Part shown: positions 21,054-31,039 of the stretch, in pieces | How positions within the stretch are numbered: position 1 is the stretch's first letter | Layout: the number at the start of each line of letters is the position of its first letter | From: an uncultured Flavobacteriales bacterium | Lineage (GTDB): Bacteria > Bacteroidota > Bacteroidia > Palsa-965 | DNA: 64,000 nt | Direction of reading: 5' to 3' | Assembly: GCA_903873905.1 (NCBI GenBank) | Contig: CAIQQJ010000115.1 | Span: forward strand, 1 to 64,000 | The notes under the pieces: generated by a model | Told to the model about the DNA's origin: nothing | Databases searched by the model: none | What the model saw: the letters and a program-made list of their open reading frames with translations, nothing else | Program-made: the position numbers and the translations under genes

Positions 21054-21923
21054 ATGAGTGATAAGAATAGTGTCTTCGAGAGTAAGAAGTGGAAACTCTT
21101 CATGGCTAAACTTTATGGCTTCGGAGCGGCAGTAGTAATTATTGGAGCTCTTTTCAAGATTCAGCATTGGCCAGGTGCCAGTTATATGTTGACTATTGGT
21201 CTTGGAACCGAGGCTGTTATTTTCTTTTTCTCCGCATTTGAACCTATTCATGAGGAAATTGACTGGACACTGGTCTATCCTGAATTAGCAGGAATGACTG
21301 AAGAGGAAAAACGTAAAGAGCAGCTTGAGGAGAAAGGTGAAGAAACATCACTCACACAGCAATTAGACAAAATGCTTGAGGAAGCCAAAATTGGACCGGA
21401 ACTTCTCGAGAGTTTGGGAGCTGGAATGCGCGGTCTTTCCGAAAGTGTTACTAAAATGGGAGATATTGCTGATGCTAGTGTTGCATCAAAAGATTTCACT
21501 GATAACATAACAAAAGCAACAACAAATGTTGATCAGCTTTCTCAGGCTTATCAGCGTGCAAATGATAGCGTAAGTTCTTCAGTTGATCAACTTGCAGGAG
21601 CGTACACTCGTGCATCAAAAACTCTTGAAGTATTTGCTACTGCCAATGAAGATTCTGCAAATTATAGCGAGCAACTTGGAAAAGTTTCCAAGAATCTTTC
21701 TGCACTTAATGCAGCATATGAATTGCAACTTCAAGGTTCAAACGAGCATCTTAAAGCAACTAATTCACTTTACGAAGGAATCAATACAGTTCTTACGAAT
21801 CTTAACGATTCAATGGACGATACACGCAGATACCGTACGGAAATTAGCAGTCTTGCAACCAATCTTGAAGCGCTCAATACGGTTTATGGCAATATGCTGA
21901 CCGCAATGAACGTGCGTAAATAA
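21054..21923 (+). CDS. gldL: Gliding motility/T9SS inner membrane protein GldL
   Basis: 'KLYGFGAAVVIIGALFKIQHWPGASYMLTIGLGTEAVIFFFSAFEP' is the GldL TM signature. Confidence 0.96.
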   Translation: MSDKNSVFESKKWKLFMAKLYGFGAAVVIIGALFKIQHWPGASYMLTIGLGTEAVIFFFSAFEPIHEEIDWTLVYPELAGMTEEEKRKEQLEEKGEETSLTQQLDKMLEEAKIGPELLESLGAGMRGLSESVTKMGDIADASVASKDFTDNITKATTNVDQLSQAYQRANDSVSSSVDQLAGAYTRASKTLEVFATANEDSANYSEQLGKVSKNLSALNAAYELQLQGSNEHLKATNSLYEGINTVLTNLNDSMDDTRRYRTEISSLATNLEALNTVYGNMLTAMNVRK

Positions 21924-21978
21924 ACCACAAGTGAAGTAGTATTTGAATATTAACTTTAAAAGAAGGAGATTTTAGAAA

Positions 21979-23613
21979 ATGTCAGGTGGTAAACAGACTC
22001 CCCGCCAGAAGATGATCGGTATGATGTACCTCGTACTGACTGCTCTTCTCGCGCTCAATATTTCGAAAGAAATTATCAATGCCTTTATCACTATTGATAA
22101 TGGATTGAAAAATACGAACTCTAATTTTGACAATAAAAATCAAATGACCTATACGGCATTTGAGAAAGCAAAGCAAAATGATGAGAAAAAGGCGGCCATC
22201 CCATACGCAAATGCGATGAAAGCTAAAAAACTCTCCGCTGACCTTTGTGCGTATATCACTAGTCTTCGTGGTAAAATAGTTAATCTTTCTGCAGGTTTTG
22301 ATGAAAAATCAAAAGTGGGAGACACATTACGTCTCACCTTGTTAGAAAAACCAGATGATTATGATAATCCAACCCACTTCATGATTGGAAGTGACCCCGC
22401 TAATGTTACTGGTGAAGCAAAACCTTTGAAAGCAGCTTTGATCAAATATTATGATGATTTGACAAAACTATTACCAGAAAAATCACAAAAAGATTTTTCA
22501 ACCCGAATCAAACCTTCTGTTCCAACAGAAAAAGTTTACTCCGGTGAAGAAAAAGAAATGATTACATGGGAGAGGTATAATTTTTACCATGCACCTATTG
22601 TGGCGGCAATTGCACAAATGGACAGAATTATTAATGATGTAAAGAATGCCGAAGGAGATGCTGTTAATGAATTGTTTAATTCTGTAAATGCGAATGACTT
22701 TAAGTTTGATAAGCTAACAGCTAAAGTCGTGGCGCCTACTAGTTATGTTTTCACTGGTGACCATTATACTGCAGACGTTTTCGTAGCTGCTTTTAATTCA
22801 ACGCAAAACCCAAGTATTTGGCTTTGTGAACATGATAGCGTAAAACCATATGCTGTAAAACCAGGAACTCCTATTGACTCTACATCTGTAAAAGTTGAAG
22901 CAGGAATGGGAAAATATGATGTTGTTGCTGGCGGTGTTGGTCTTCAAAAATGGGCTGGACTTATTCGCGTAAAAAAACCAGATGGAACATTTGATACTTA
23001 TCCTTTCAAACAAGAGTATATGGTAGCGGCTCCGTCGGCTGCGGTATTCCTTGAGAAAATGAACGTGTTCTATATTGGTGTTGATAATCCAATTTCAATT
23101 TCTGCAGCAGGTGTTGCTCCAAGTGATCTTTCACCTTCACTTAGTGGTGGTCAAATGAGATCAAGTGGCAAAGCTGGTTCTTATATTGTAACTGTTGCAA
23201 GTGGAACAGAAGCTACATTAAACGTAGGAGCAAAATTGAATGGCGTAAATAAATCAATGGGATCTTTCAAGTTCCGTGTTAAACGTGTACCTGATCCAGT
23301 AGCTTATGTAGGTAGCATTAAGGCAGATGGAATTATGTCTAAGGCAGAATTGCAGGCTACAAGTGGGGTTTTTGCAAAAATGGATAACTTCGATTTCGAT
23401 TTAAAATTCACAGTTGTATCATTCGTAATGTCAATGGGTGTTAACGGTGTATTCGTTGAGAAAAAAGCGGTGGGTCCGGCATTTACACCAGATATGAAAC
23501 AAGTATTGGCTGGCGCTAAACCAGGAAATAGAGTATTGTTTGAACAGGTAACAGTAAAAGGTCCTGATGGAACGCTTCGGAAAATTCCGGGCGTAAGCAT
23601 CAAAGTGAGATAA
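21979..23613 (+). CDS. gldM: Gliding motility/T9SS protein GldM
   Basis: MSGGKQTPRQKMIGMMYLVLTALLALNISKEIINAFITIDNGL. Confidence 0.97.
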   Translation: MSGGKQTPRQKMIGMMYLVLTALLALNISKEIINAFITIDNGLKNTNSNFDNKNQMTYTAFEKAKQNDEKKAAIPYANAMKAKKLSADLCAYITSLRGKIVNLSAGFDEKSKVGDTLRLTLLEKPDDYDNPTHFMIGSDPANVTGEAKPLKAALIKYYDDLTKLLPEKSQKDFSTRIKPSVPTEKVYSGEEKEMITWERYNFYHAPIVAAIAQMDRIINDVKNAEGDAVNELFNSVNANDFKFDKLTAKVVAPTSYVFTGDHYTADVFVAAFNSTQNPSIWLCEHDSVKPYAVKPGTPIDSTSVKVEAGMGKYDVVAGGVGLQKWAGLIRVKKPDGTFDTYPFKQEYMVAAPSAAVFLEKMNVFYIGVDNPISISAAGVAPSDLSPSLSGGQMRSSGKAGSYIVTVASGTEATLNVGAKLNGVNKSMGSFKFRVKRVPDPVAYVGSIKADGIMSKAELQATSGVFAKMDNFDFDLKFTVVSFVMSMGVNGVFVEKKAVGPAFTPDMKQVLAGAKPGNRVLFEQVTVKGPDGTLRKIPGVSIKVR

Positions 23614-23639
23614 ACTAAATTCCCAAGGAGGGACGTCCA

Positions 23640-24503
23640 ATGAAAACGAACAAGTTTGTACTGGTTGCAATTTTAGCTTTCCTAGCGTTTGACACTGTCA
23701 AAGCTCAGGTCCTGGATCCGGTTTTTCCTGACCAAGTTTTTCTTCGCGAAAATACACGAACAAGAAAACCAATTCCTTACACTTATCTGCGTGAGGCGGA
23801 TGTAATGTGGTCGAAACGAGTTTGGCGTACTCTTGATCTTCGCGAGAAGTTCAATCATCCATTGTATTACCCAGAATCTCGAATCAATGATCGTCGTAGT
23901 CTTTTTGATGTAATAAAAGATGCACTTTTAGCTGGAGAAATTACTGCGTTTGACAATCCTGTATTTGACGATGAGTTCAAAGTCAAAATGTCTAAAGCTG
24001 CAATTGAAGCCACATTTGTTCAGTGGGATTCAACTGCACAAACAGAGGATCCAAATAATCCAGGTGTAATGATTTCTGCACCCGTTAAAACAGACCTTAA
24101 TTCCAATAACGTAAAAGCCTATTGGATGAAGGAAGACTGGTTTTTTGATAAACAACGTTCAGTAATGGATGTGCGTATTCTTGGACTTTGTCCAATGAGA
24201 GAGAAAGCAGATCCTGCAACAGGTGAGATTCTTGGATACTTGCCTTTGTTCTGGGTTTACTTTCCACAATGCCGACCAGTATTTGCAAAGGCTGAAGTTT
24301 ACAACACAAAAAATGATGGAGAGCGTCGTTCACTTGATGATATTTTCTGGAAACGAATGTTTGCAAGTTACATTCACAAAGAATCAAACGTTTACGATCG
24401 CACAGTTCCTGCTTATTTAACCAATCAGTTGGATCAGCTTCTTGAAGCAGAACGAATCAAAAATGACATTTTCGTTTTGGAACATGATTTGTGGCACTTG
24501 TAA
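23640..24503 (+). CDS. gldN: Gliding motility/T9SS protein GldN
   Basis: ENTRTRKPIPYTYLREADVMWSKRVWRTLDLREKFNHPLYYP. Confidence 0.96.
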   Translation: MKTNKFVLVAILAFLAFDTVKAQVLDPVFPDQVFLRENTRTRKPIPYTYLREADVMWSKRVWRTLDLREKFNHPLYYPESRINDRRSLFDVIKDALLAGEITAFDNPVFDDEFKVKMSKAAIEATFVQWDSTAQTEDPNNPGVMISAPVKTDLNSNNVKAYWMKEDWFFDKQRSVMDVRILGLCPMREKADPATGEILGYLPLFWVYFPQCRPVFAKAEVYNTKNDGERRSLDDIFWKRMFASYIHKESNVYDRTVPAYLTNQLDQLLEAERIKNDIFVLEHDLWHL

Positions 24504-24521
24504 TTTTAGAAAAAATAAAAA

Positions 24522-24556
24522 AAAGACCCTTCATAATTATGGAGGGTCTTTTTTTT
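24522..24556 (+). terminator. Rho-independent terminator between gldN and gldO
   Basis: AAAGACCCTTCATAATTATGGAGGGTCTTTTTTTT. Confidence 0.85.
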
Positions 24557-24693
24557 GCTTTGTCTTTTTTAGTTTTGATTGAATTAAAAGCGCAGGAGAA
24601 ATTATTCTTCACATGTTGGTGACTTTTTAGCTGATGCGTTCTTATGCTTTCAGAAACGACCTAAAAGGGTTTAAACGAAAGAAAGGAACGCCA

Positions 24694-25611
24694 ATGAAAA
24701 CTATCCACCATCAAATCCAAGACCTCCGTGTCGAAAATAAAAAGCACTATGTGTGCACTTTATTTCTAATCAGTTTTATTTTTTCTGTTACGATTCTGGA
24801 TGCACAGCCAGTATTAAATCCGACATCTGAATTCGGTGAAACATTTTATATCAAAGAAAATTCCCGTACACGAAAGCCAACTCCCTACACCCATGAACGC
24901 GAGGGTGATGTTATGTGGTCAAAACGTGTTTGGCGCACTATAGATCTTCGTGAAAAATTCAATCACCCCATCTATTTTCCGGAAACACAAATCAATGATC
25001 GGAAAAGTTTATTCGATGTGATTAAGGGTGGCATACTCAGCGGTGAAATTTATGCTTATGACAATCCATTTTTTGATGATGAGTTCAAAGTGCGAATGAC
25101 CAAAGCTGCTGCTACAACCATGTTCTATTGGACGGACACAACACTTTTTGCAGACGATCCAAATAATCCCGATGGGCCACAAATTGCAGCGCCCGTAAAT
25201 TATGAATTGACTTCGAGAGACGTGAAACAATATTGGGTGAAAGAGGATTGGTTCTTTGACAAAGAACGCTCAGTAATGGATGTACGCATAATTGGCCTTT
25301 GTCCGCTGAAAGAAAAAACAGATCCAACAACAGGAGCAATGATTGGAGTGATGCCCCTTTTCTGGGTTTACTTCCCACAATGCAGAAATCTGTTTGCAAA
25401 ATCTGAAGTTTTCAATACAAAGAATGATGCGCAACGAAATACGTACGATGATCTTTTTCAAAAAAGAATGTTCTCGAGTTTTGTAAGAAAAGAATCAAAC
25501 GTTTATGATCGTGAAATTGCTTCTTATGCAACGGAAATTGACATTCAATTAGAAGCTGAACGTGTAAAGGATGATATTTTCAAAATGGAACATGACATGT
25601 GGCATTTGTAA
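24694..25611 (+). CDS. gldO: GldN paralogue (GldO-like)
   Basis: KENSRTRKPTPYTHEREGDVMWSKRVWRTIDLREKFNHPIYFP; collinear with gldN; start taken at MKTIHHQ. Confidence 0.88.
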   Translation: MKTIHHQIQDLRVENKKHYVCTLFLISFIFSVTILDAQPVLNPTSEFGETFYIKENSRTRKPTPYTHEREGDVMWSKRVWRTIDLREKFNHPIYFPETQINDRKSLFDVIKGGILSGEIYAYDNPFFDDEFKVRMTKAAATTMFYWTDTTLFADDPNNPDGPQIAAPVNYELTSRDVKQYWVKEDWFFDKERSVMDVRIIGLCPLKEKTDPTTGAMIGVMPLFWVYFPQCRNLFAKSEVFNTKNDAQRNTYDDLFQKRMFSSFVRKESNVYDREIASYATEIDIQLEAERVKDDIFKMEHDMWHL

Positions 25612-25630
25612 ATGAAAATGCATTTTGGAA

Positions 25631-25662
25631 AAATGTCGAGTTAGCCAACTCGACATTTTTTT
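25631..25662 (+). terminator. Rho-independent terminator downstream of gldO
   Basis: AATGTCGAGTT-agcc-AACTCGACATTTTTTT. Confidence 0.8.
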
Positions 25663-25772
25663 GTTCGTACAAAGTGGAAAGGGAAATGTTGAGCCAAATA
25701 GATGTTTCCATTTTTCCCATTTTTAAAAATAAATAGTAGAAGTGACGCGATACAATAATATGAAGTTGTGTT

Positions 25773-25808
25773 AAAAAAGAACGTCCGGCCACACACAGCC
25801 AGACGTTC
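25773..25808 (-). terminator. Rho-independent terminator downstream of yqeY (minus strand)
   Basis: Minus strand GAACGTCTGGCtgtgtgtGGCCGGACGTTCTTTTTT. Confidence 0.7.
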
Positions 25809-25831
25809 ATTCACACACAATTAACACACAC

Positions 25832-26278
25832 TTAAACTTTGCTGAGCAATTCCTTGACGATAGTAGAAATCATTTTGCCATCGGCTTGCCCTGCATATTT
25901 TTTTGAAGCAGCACCCATAACTTTTCCCATATCAGCGGGAGAAGTGGCACCAAGTACATTAATCAATTCTTGAATTAAAGGACGAAGTTCAGCTTCACCC
26001 ATTTGTTTCGGAAGATATTCTTCGATGACATTGGCCTGGAATATTTCCACATCGCCCAAATCATTCCGATTTTGTTGTTTGTAAATCTCTGCAGTTTCTC
26101 TTCTCTTCTTCACTTCCTTCTGCATCACTTTGGCAGCTGATTCTTCTGTCAAACCTTCAGGAGATGTTTTCAATAATAAGATGGCAGATTTTATTGCACG
26201 TAATGCATCCAATCTACCTGCATCTCTTGCGAGCATTGCAGTTTTAATATCCGCATTAATCTTTTCCTCTATTGCCAT
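25832..26278 (-). CDS. GatB/YqeY domain-containing protein
   Basis: MAIEEKINADIKTAMLARDAGRLDALRAIKSAI...PADMGKVMGAASKKYAGQADGKMISTIVKELL. Confidence 0.93.
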   Translation of the reverse strand: MAIEEKINADIKTAMLARDAGRLDALRAIKSAILLLKTSPEGLTEESAAKVMQKEVKKRRETAEIYKQQNRNDLGDVEIFQANVIEEYLPKQMGEAELRPLIQELINVLGATSPADMGKVMGAASKKYAGQADGKMISTIVKELLSKV

Positions 26279-26349
26279 TTTTATTTTTGAAAATTGCGGA
26301 TCCAGTTAAAACAACCAGATCCGCAGTGTATTATTACTAAACAGAAAGA

Positions 26350-28854
26350 CTAATCAACATTGTCGTGTAAGAAAGAATTGTTCGGACGAATCTCAATTTT
26401 CTTCTCTTCGTTTTCTGTCAATGTGTAACGTGAAACTTGTGATTCAGAAGAATGTGGTACATTTTCAAGACTGACATTTCTACGTTTGTAGGCAGGCTCA
26501 TGCTCCATTTCATTCAAACCTTTAGGCGTTTTTAATTTCAAGCTCAGCGCTTTCAATTTCATAATTCGCTCTTGCGCTTTTTTCTGAAGTTCTTCTGTTT
26601 GAATTCTTTTCTCCAATTCTTCCTGATTTAATTTATCAGCAAGTACAGTTTCTGCAGACACTTCTGCTACAGGCTCTGATTTCTTAATCAGGTAAGGCTC
26701 ATTGTAATTTGTCTCTTCAGCAACAGGTTCGTTTACATAAGTAACTTCTGCAACTGGCTCGCTTACCAAATTGATTTCAGCAACAGGTTCAACAGTCATT
26801 TCAGCAACTGGCTCTGACCAAGTTTCCGCAATCGGTTCGCTGTAAATTTCCTCTTCAGCAATCAACTCCAAGTTGGAATTCTCGTTGAGGTCAGAATTTT
26901 CTGAAGAACTATAATTGGTTATTTCAAATACTACATTCGTATTCAAAACCGGTTCGACAACTTCATCCGTTTCAGTTTCAGAAACTGGCGACACAAACTC
27001 AGCCAATTCTAATAATTCCGCAACTGGATTAAAAGTTTCTTCAGTCAATGTTACTTCTGCAATTGGCGCAAGGATTTCTTCTTCCAATGTTACCTCTGCA
27101 ATTGGTGCAAGGATTTCTTCTTCCAATGTTACCTCTGCAATTGGTGCAAGGATTTCTTCTTCCAAAGTTACCTCTGCAATTGGTGCAAGGATTTCTTCTT
27201 CCAATGTTACCTCTGCAATTGGTGCAAGGATTTCTTCTTCCAATGTTACCTCTGCAATTGGTGCAAGGATTTCTTCTTCCAATGTTACTTCAGCAATTGG
27301 TTCAAGGATTTCTTCTTCCAATGTTACCTCAGCAATTGGTTCAAGGATTTCTTCTTCCAATGTTACTTCAGCAATTGGTGCAGCTACAATTTCAGCAACA
27401 GGTTCTTCCACTTTTGTAATTAAGAATGGTTCAAGTGGATTTGCAATTTCAGCTTCAATAGTTTTTACTTCTGCAATAGGTTCCGGTTGTTTCGAAACAA
27501 GGAAAGGCTCAAGTGGATTTACAGTTTCCGCTTTTGTTTCCTCTTTCACTAATTCCGCAACAGTTTCTGTTTTATTCTCTTCCAATTTCAGAACAACTTT
27601 CTCTTCAGCCTGTTTTTTTGTGTATTCATAAGCGATTGGGTTATTCTGATTAAAACCTGTCGCAATGATTGTCACATTTACGCTATCACCAAGTGAAGGA
27701 TCAACACCGTAACCTTTGATGATTTCAGCAGTTTGTCCAGCCGCTTCTTGAATGTAATCGGTAATTTCTCCCAATTCATCCATGGTAATTTCATTCTCGC
27801 CAGAAATAATATTGAGGAGCACATAACGAGCACCAGTAATATTATTATCATTTAGCAAAGGAGAATTCAAAGCCATTTCCACCGCACGTGTAGAACGATT
27901 TTCACCAGATACTGCGGCAGATCCCATGATTGCAACACCGCTATTGCGCATCACTGTGCAAACGTCAGCGAAGTCAACGTTGATTTGTTGCGTAAGTGAA
28001 ATAACTTCTGCAATTGATTTTGCTGCAATGGCAAGAACATCATCAGCATGAGAAAATGCATCACTGAGTTTTAAATTGCCATACATCTCACGCAGTTTGT
28101 CATTGCAAACAACGAGAAGTGTATCCACATTTTGCTTGAGCTGTTCCAAACCATCTTCCGCTTGTTGACGACGTTTTTTCCCTTCGAACAAAAACGGAAC
28201 CGTTACAATCGCAACAGTTAGAATTCCCATTTCGCGAGCGATGCCTGCTATGATTGGCGCAGCACCTGTACCCGTTCCACCACCCATACCTGCAGTGATG
28301 AAAACCATTTTTGTATTGTTCGCGAGAACGCTTCGAATGTCTTCAATATTTTCTATTGCGGCATTTCTTCCAACTTCAGGAAGCGACCCAGCGCCACGTC
28401 CTTCGGTAAGTGTTGTTCCAAGAACAATTTTATGAGGAACAGGACTCATATCGAGCGCTTGTTTATCGGTGTTGCAAACAATGAAGTCTACACCTTTGAT
28501 GCCTTGGCGATACATGTGATTAACAGCATTGCTGCCACCACCGCCGACACCGATCACTTTAATGATCGAGGAATGTTCCGGAAGGTCGAATTTCATAGCC
28601 ACGTGAGATTGGTTTGTATTGTTAGTGTGTGAAGTGTTTTCTATTGTTGATGCATTCAAATTACCCGCAATTCCCAATGGATCTTTTTCTGAAACTGAAA
28701 ATTGTGAAGTTGCCATTTCCGATTCTTCATTCGTTCCCGAAATAATTTCTATTTTTTCAAGAGGTGTTTCATCAATGAACGATTCCAGATTGGAAGAATC
28801 AGCGTACTGATCTTTTTCATCCTCAAAATCATTAAAAATGCTGTACATGTCCAT
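26350..28854 (-). CDS. ftsZ: Cell division protein FtsZ with N-terminal extension and very long repeat-rich C-terminal linker
   Basis: IKVIGVGGGGSNAVNHM, GGGTGTGAAPIIAGIA; terminal FLHDNVD peptide; about 18 P-[IV]-A-E motifs in the linker. Confidence 0.98.
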   Translation of the reverse strand: MDMYSIFNDFEDEKDQYADSSNLESFIDETPLEKIEIISGTNEESEMATSQFSVSEKDPLGIAGNLNASTIENTSHTNNTNQSHVAMKFDLPEHSSIIKVIGVGGGGSNAVNHMYRQGIKGVDFIVCNTDKQALDMSPVPHKIVLGTTLTEGRGAGSLPEVGRNAAIENIEDIRSVLANNTKMVFITAGMGGGTGTGAAPIIAGIAREMGILTVAIVTVPFLFEGKKRRQQAEDGLEQLKQNVDTLLVVCNDKLREMYGNLKLSDAFSHADDVLAIAAKSIAEVISLTQQINVDFADVCTVMRNSGVAIMGSAAVSGENRSTRAVEMALNSPLLNDNNITGARYVLLNIISGENEITMDELGEITDYIQEAAGQTAEIIKGYGVDPSLGDSVNVTIIATGFNQNNPIAYEYTKKQAEEKVVLKLEENKTETVAELVKEETKAETVNPLEPFLVSKQPEPIAEVKTIEAEIANPLEPFLITKVEEPVAEIVAAPIAEVTLEEEILEPIAEVTLEEEILEPIAEVTLEEEILAPIAEVTLEEEILAPIAEVTLEEEILAPIAEVTLEEEILAPIAEVTLEEEILAPIAEVTLEEEILAPIAEVTLTEETFNPVAELLELAEFVSPVSETETDEVVEPVLNTNVVFEITNYSSSENSDLNENSNLELIAEEEIYSEPIAETWSEPVAEMTVEPVAEINLVSEPVAEVTYVNEPVAEETNYNEPYLIKKSEPVAEVSAETVLADKLNQEELEKRIQTEELQKKAQERIMKLKALSLKLKTPKGLNEMEHEPAYKRRNVSLENVPHSSESQVSRYTLTENEEKKIEIRPNNSFLHDNVD
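27056..27380 (-). repeat. 39-bp coding tandem repeat in ftsZ linker (PIAEVTLEEEIL[A/E]), 8 near-identical units plus one diverged unit
   Basis: Plus-strand unit gcaattggtgcaaggatttcttcttccaatgttacctct repeated with only a few substitutions. Confidence 0.95.
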
Positions 28855-28919
28855 TGTTGTTGTCCGAATAAAAAATCGTTGAAAATTACTTCACATACAA
28901 ATCACATTAACAAAACACG

Positions 28920-28943
28920 AATTGAACTTACTAACGTTCAATT
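28920..28943. promoter_or_regulatory. Inverted repeat in ftsA-ftsZ intergenic region (AATTGAAC-N8-GTTCAATT)
   Basis: Perfect 8-bp arms separated by 8 nt. Confidence 0.5.
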
Positions 28944-28962
28944 GTTAATTTCATGGTCATTT

Positions 28963-30234
28963 TCAGTCGTTTGAGTCTTCTTCAAACCATTGTTTACCCT
29001 TGTTGAAAATATTATCGAAGAATCCACCCTTTCGTTTTTCAGAATGGTTTTTCACTTTCACTTTTTCATCAACAATAGCCAGCTTCTGCTGCAATTTCAA
29101 GCCTCGCATAACCAAACCAACACCTGTTGCATACATTGGACTTGTCACCTCTTCAGAACTTGTTGCAAGATGTTCATTCGGATAACCCACTCGTGTATCC
29201 ATACCAGTTACATATTCCAATAGTTGGGAAATGTGTTTGAGTTGAGCTCCGCCACCAGTGACAACAATGCCCGCCACCAACTTTTTCTCGAATCCAGAAT
29301 TTTTTATTTCATAGTAAACATGTTCAACAATTTCCTCCATTCTTGCTTGAATAATGTGTGCAAGATTTTTTACGGAAATTTCCTTGTGTGGACGACCACG
29401 TAAGCCAGGAATGGAAACTATTTCATTTTCCTGATTTTCGCTGGCCAACGCAGAACCAAATTTTATTTTCAATAATTCCGCTTGTGTTTTAATAATGCTG
29501 CAACCTTCTTTGATATCTTCAGTAATAATATTTCCACCAAATGGAATTACTGCAGTATGACGGATAATTCCATCATGAAAAATTGCGACATCAGTGGTAC
29601 CACCACCTATGTCTACCAATACAACTCCTGCTTCTTTTTCCTCATCACTCAAAACTGCATCAGCAGATGCCAATGGCTCAAGCGTGAGATCTGCTACCTC
29701 AAGTCCGGATTTCGCCACGCATTTGTAAATATTTTTTGCGGCCGCCACTTGTCCTGTGATGATATGGAAATTCGCTTCCATTCGTGTTCCTGCCATTCCA
29801 ATCGGATTCTTAATTCCGACTTCATTGTCAATAATATATTCTTGCGGAATAACATGAATGATTTCTTCACCAGGCGACATCACCAAGCGATACATATCAT
29901 CAATTAATTCATCAATATCTTTTTGCGAAATTTCGTCATCGATGCTTCGTCGTGTTTTCATTCCACGATGTTGCAAACTCTTAATGTGTTGACCCGCAAT
30001 CCCAACATTCACCACCTTAATATCAACACCAGATTTGATACTAGCCTCTTCTACCGCTAGTTTTATTGCGCGAACAGTTTCATCGATATTGAGAACAACA
30101 CCTCTGGCAACGCCGAGAGATTCCGCTTTCCCTATTCCGAGAATTTCGATTTTTCCATGTTCGGTACGCCGGCCAACAAGCACAGCGATTTTTGTTGTAC
30201 CGATGTCAAGTCCTACTACGATGTCAGATTCCAT
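28963..30234 (-). CDS. ftsA: Cell division protein FtsA
   Basis: DIVVGLDIGTTKIAVLVGRR..., VLVDIGGGTTDVAIFHDG; start at MESDIV. Confidence 0.96.
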   Translation of the reverse strand: MESDIVVGLDIGTTKIAVLVGRRTEHGKIEILGIGKAESLGVARGVVLNIDETVRAIKLAVEEASIKSGVDIKVVNVGIAGQHIKSLQHRGMKTRRSIDDEISQKDIDELIDDMYRLVMSPGEEIIHVIPQEYIIDNEVGIKNPIGMAGTRMEANFHIITGQVAAAKNIYKCVAKSGLEVADLTLEPLASADAVLSDEEKEAGVVLVDIGGGTTDVAIFHDGIIRHTAVIPFGGNIITEDIKEGCSIIKTQAELLKIKFGSALASENQENEIVSIPGLRGRPHKEISVKNLAHIIQARMEEIVEHVYYEIKNSGFEKKLVAGIVVTGGGAQLKHISQLLEYVTGMDTRVGYPNEHLATSSEEVTSPMYATGVGLVMRGLKLQQKLAIVDEKVKVKNHSEKRKGGFFDNIFNKGKQWFEEDSND

Positions 30235-31039
30235 GTTCATTGTTCTTTTTAGTGCAAACGATTTGATTTTTATATTGAAGGTCGATGATACTATAATCAT
30301 TCCAGCTTCCTGTGCGATTGAGTCCGTCGTGATAAAAAATTTGAAGCTTATTTAATTTTTCATCAAGGTCACTGATGTCTCCAAGTACAATAATGTGATT
30401 TCCGACTCGGGGAATCAATTCAAATTTTTTATCTTCTGTAATATACACCTGTACCATTTGTGCGCGCAGAAATGTATCAGCATCAATTCTTTTTGTGATT
30501 TGCCAAACGTCATCCATAAGTAAAGGTGTTTTCATTGCTGAGTCTGCAGAATAAGAATCAAATTGTATATGATACATCGACGCATAATTCTCCGTGAAAT
30601 ACCCGCTCACTAGAATAACTGGCGCAGTATATTCCTCCGACCATGGCATGAGCATTCCACGGTTGTCGAAATAATAGGATTCGTTAGTGAGGTTAATCAT
30701 CCGTGAAATGGCGCGACGTTGTTTCAATTTAATTGTCATTTCACCGCCGACTGAAACAAACACATCACAGGATTCAACCGCAGGATGACTTAAAACCAAA
30801 TTTTCAAGAGCTGCAACATCAATTTTAGAAAGTGATTGACCAATTGGCATTTTTCCATGATCACTCAAAAGTTTTGTAATGTTTTCTTCCTTGATAAACA
30901 AGTCGGAATTTTCCCTGTCAATCGTTATGCTCAGTTTTGTACAAAGTCTATTTGCATGCGCACGATTTGCAAAACTCATTACAAAAATAGTTCCTGCTGC
31001 AAAAAGTGTCCAAAGAGAAATTAGGAGTATTTTTTTCAT
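30224..31039 (-). CDS. ftsQ: Cell division protein FtsQ
   Basis: Single N-terminal TM, POTRA-like 'VDVAALENLVLSHPAVESCDVFVSVGGEMTIKLKQRRAISRM'; between murC and ftsA. Confidence 0.85.
   Translation of the reverse strand: MKKILLISLWTLFAAGTIFVMSFANRAHANRLCTKLSITIDRENSDLFIKEENITKLLSDHGKMPIGQSLSKIDVAALENLVLSHPAVESCDVFVSVGGEMTIKLKQRRAISRMINLTNESYYFDNRGMLMPWSEEYTAPVILVSGYFTENYASMYHIQFDSYSADSAMKTPLLMDDVWQITKRIDADTFLRAQMVQVYITEDKKFELIPRVGNHIIVLGDISDLDEKLNKLQIFYHDGLNRTGSWNDYSIIDLQYKNQIVCTKKNNEHGI

Noticed and set aside
27056-27380. Regularly spaced 39-bp repeats that could be mistaken for a CRISPR array or minisatellite noncoding locus
   Set aside because: Units are contiguous without variable spacers and encode an in-frame repeat in FtsZ on the minus strand.
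26915-27631. Plus-strand ORFs of 238 and 123 aa with repetitive sequence (SSNVTSAIGARI; LPMLPLQLVQGFLL)
   Set aside because: They are the antisense reading of the ftsZ tandem repeat, kept open by the multiple-of-three unit.
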